Assembly: GCA_026874595.1 (NCBI GenBank)
Contig: CM049318.1
Coordinates: forward strand, 1,005,241-1,069,240
Source: Sipunculus nudus
Taxonomy: Eukaryota; Annelida; Sipuncula; Golfingiida; Sipunculidae
DNA length: 64,000 nt
Direction: 5' to 3'
This document shows, in pieces, positions 63,000-64,000 of the stretch. Positions within the stretch are counted from its first letter, which is position 1; the number at the start of each line of letters is the position of its first letter. The notes below the pieces were generated by a model. It saw only the letters and a program-made list of their open reading frames with translations. It made no database searches and was not told where the DNA came from. Position numbers and translations under genes: made by a program.

Positions 63000-64000
63000 T
63001 CATAGATATTTTCTGCGGATTTGGATTACCTGGTGGATCCAGTAAAGGCGTTCTGCCTCAGCGGAGGAATGTGCTAAGTTGAAGTTCATTCTAGTTAATA
63101 TCCATAGATATTTTCTGCGGATTTGGATTACCTGGTGGATCCAGTAAAGGCGTTCTGCCTTAGCGGAGGAATGTGCTAAGTTGAAGTTCATTCTAGTTAA
63201 TATTCATAGATATTTTCTGCGGATTTGATTACCTGGTGGATCCAGGAAAGGCGTTCTGCCTCAGCGGAGGAATGTGCTCAGTTGAATTTCATTCTAGTTA
63301 ATATTCATAGATATTTTCTGCGGATTTGGATTACCTGGTCGATCTAGTAAAGGCGTTCTGCCTCAGCAGAGGAATGTGCTCAGTTGAAGTTCATTCTAGT
63401 TAATATCCATAGATATTTTCTGCGGATTTGGATTACCTGGTGGATCCAGTAAAGGTGTTCTGCCTCAGCGGAGGAATGTGCTCAGTTGAAGTTCATTCTA
63501 GTTGATATTCATAGATATGTTCTGCGGATTTGATTACCTTGTGGATCCAGTAAAGGCGTTCTGTCTCAGCGGAGGAATGTGCTCAGTTGAAGTTCATTCT
63601 AGTTAATATCCATTGATATTTTCTGCGGATTTGGTTTATCTGGTGGATCCAGTAAAGGCGTTCTGCCTCAGCGGAGGAATGTGCTCAGTTGAAGTTCATT
63701 CTAGTTAATATTCATAGATATTTTCTGCGGATTTGATTACCTGGTGGATCCAGTAAAGGCGTTCTGCCTCAGCGGAGGAATGTGCTCAGTTGAAGTTCAT
63801 TCTAGTTAATATTCATAGATATTTTCTGCGGATTTGGATTACCTGGTGGATCCAGTAAAGGCGTTCTGCCTCAGCGGAGGAATGTGCTCAGTTGAAGTTC
63901 ATTCAAGTTAATATTCATAGATATTTTCTGCGGATTTGGATTACCTGGTGGATCCAGTAAAGGTGTTCTGCCTCAGCGGAGGAATGTGCTCAGTTGAAGT
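63000..64000 (+). repeat. Right-edge satellite segment identical in variant pattern to 38.4-39.4 kb and 27.0-28.0 kb
   Basis: The 192-bp stretch at 63000-63191 recurs at 38397-38588 and 27022-27213. TAGTTGATAT lies at 63499, 38896 and 27521. Offsets are 24,603 and 11,375. The match is still in register at the window's last bases (GAAGT at 63996 versus 39393), so the duplication continues beyond the window. Confidence 0.88.

Larger units (their letters stand above)
12822..64000 (+). repeat. Satellite DNA array, 102-bp BamHI monomer, truncated by the window end
   Basis: A head-to-tail array of at least 51.2 kb holds roughly 500 monomers. Each starts GATATTTTCTGCGGATTTGG and passes through TTACCTGGTGGATCCAGTAA, TCTGCCTCAGCGGAGGAATG and CTCAGTTGAAGTTCATTC to TTAATATTCATA. 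Spacing of TTCATTCTAG at 12901 and 13003 gives 102 bp. A common variant with one fewer G (GGATTTGATTACC) is 101 bp. The conserved GGATCC means BamHI would cut nearly every unit. All units face the same way and no transposon or unrelated insertion interrupts the array. Rare shared variants define higher-order blocks (separate entries). No open frame of meaningful length exists. Position (centromeric, pericentromeric, subtelomeric or interstitial) cannot be told from sequence. Confidence 0.97.

Noticed and set aside
12822-64000. CRISPR-like array
   Set aside because: The repeats are contiguous 102-bp monomers without unique spacers, in a eukaryotic context.
12822-64000. CENP-B box in the satellite monomer
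   Set aside because: No stretch of the monomer fits the mammalian CENP-B box pattern, so a centromeric role cannot be argued from it.

Overview
The window is eukaryotic and most likely from a bivalve mollusc. The evidence is one metazoan-type TRIM-NHL gene with a spliced 5' UTR, long AT-rich non-coding flanks, and a short interspersed element with a tandem core and hairpin ends that resembles the 'pearl'/Helentron-type elements known from bivalves. The species cannot be named from the sequence. No bacterial-style operons, CRISPR arrays, rRNA genes or convincing tRNA genes were seen.

Layout. 1-1651: upstream flank, ending in a splice acceptor. 1658-4459: the only gene I can support, a 933-residue RING / B-box-like / coiled-coil / six-repeat NHL protein of the Thin / NHL-1 (TRIM32-like) clade, uninterrupted in one exon. 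4460-6526: 3' flank with several candidate poly(A) signals. 6527-7700: non-autonomous Helitron/Helentron-like element with six ~179-bp internal repeats. 8498-8606: a second, identical copy of 109 bp from that core. 9433-9640: probable small element of the GGGGCGGATCC type ending in a long C-run. 11308-12188: possible solo LTR with a TATA box. 12723-12828: four degenerate 27-bp minisatellite copies. 12822-64000: one head-to-tail satellite DNA array that runs off the right edge.

The satellite fills about 80% of the window: at least 51.2 kb, roughly 500 monomers of 102 bp (or 101 bp), nearly all with a BamHI site, all in one orientation, with no visible insertion. Rare diagnostic variants recur at fixed distances. 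They show a higher-order organisation: a ~3.36-kb (33-monomer) period, a 3,153-bp period on the right, an 1,818-bp tandem duplication on the left, and multi-kilobase duplications at offsets of 6,093, 8,217, 9,648, 11,375 and 24,603 bp. The outermost left monomer is the most diverged one noted. This fits repeated unequal exchange or amplification of the array interior.

The gene and the satellite have no evident functional link. The array begins about 8.4 kb downstream of the gene's stop codon, so the window may capture a border between gene-bearing chromatin and a large satellite domain. I found no new enzymatic or defence system. The most notable signal is the satellite and its nested duplication history.
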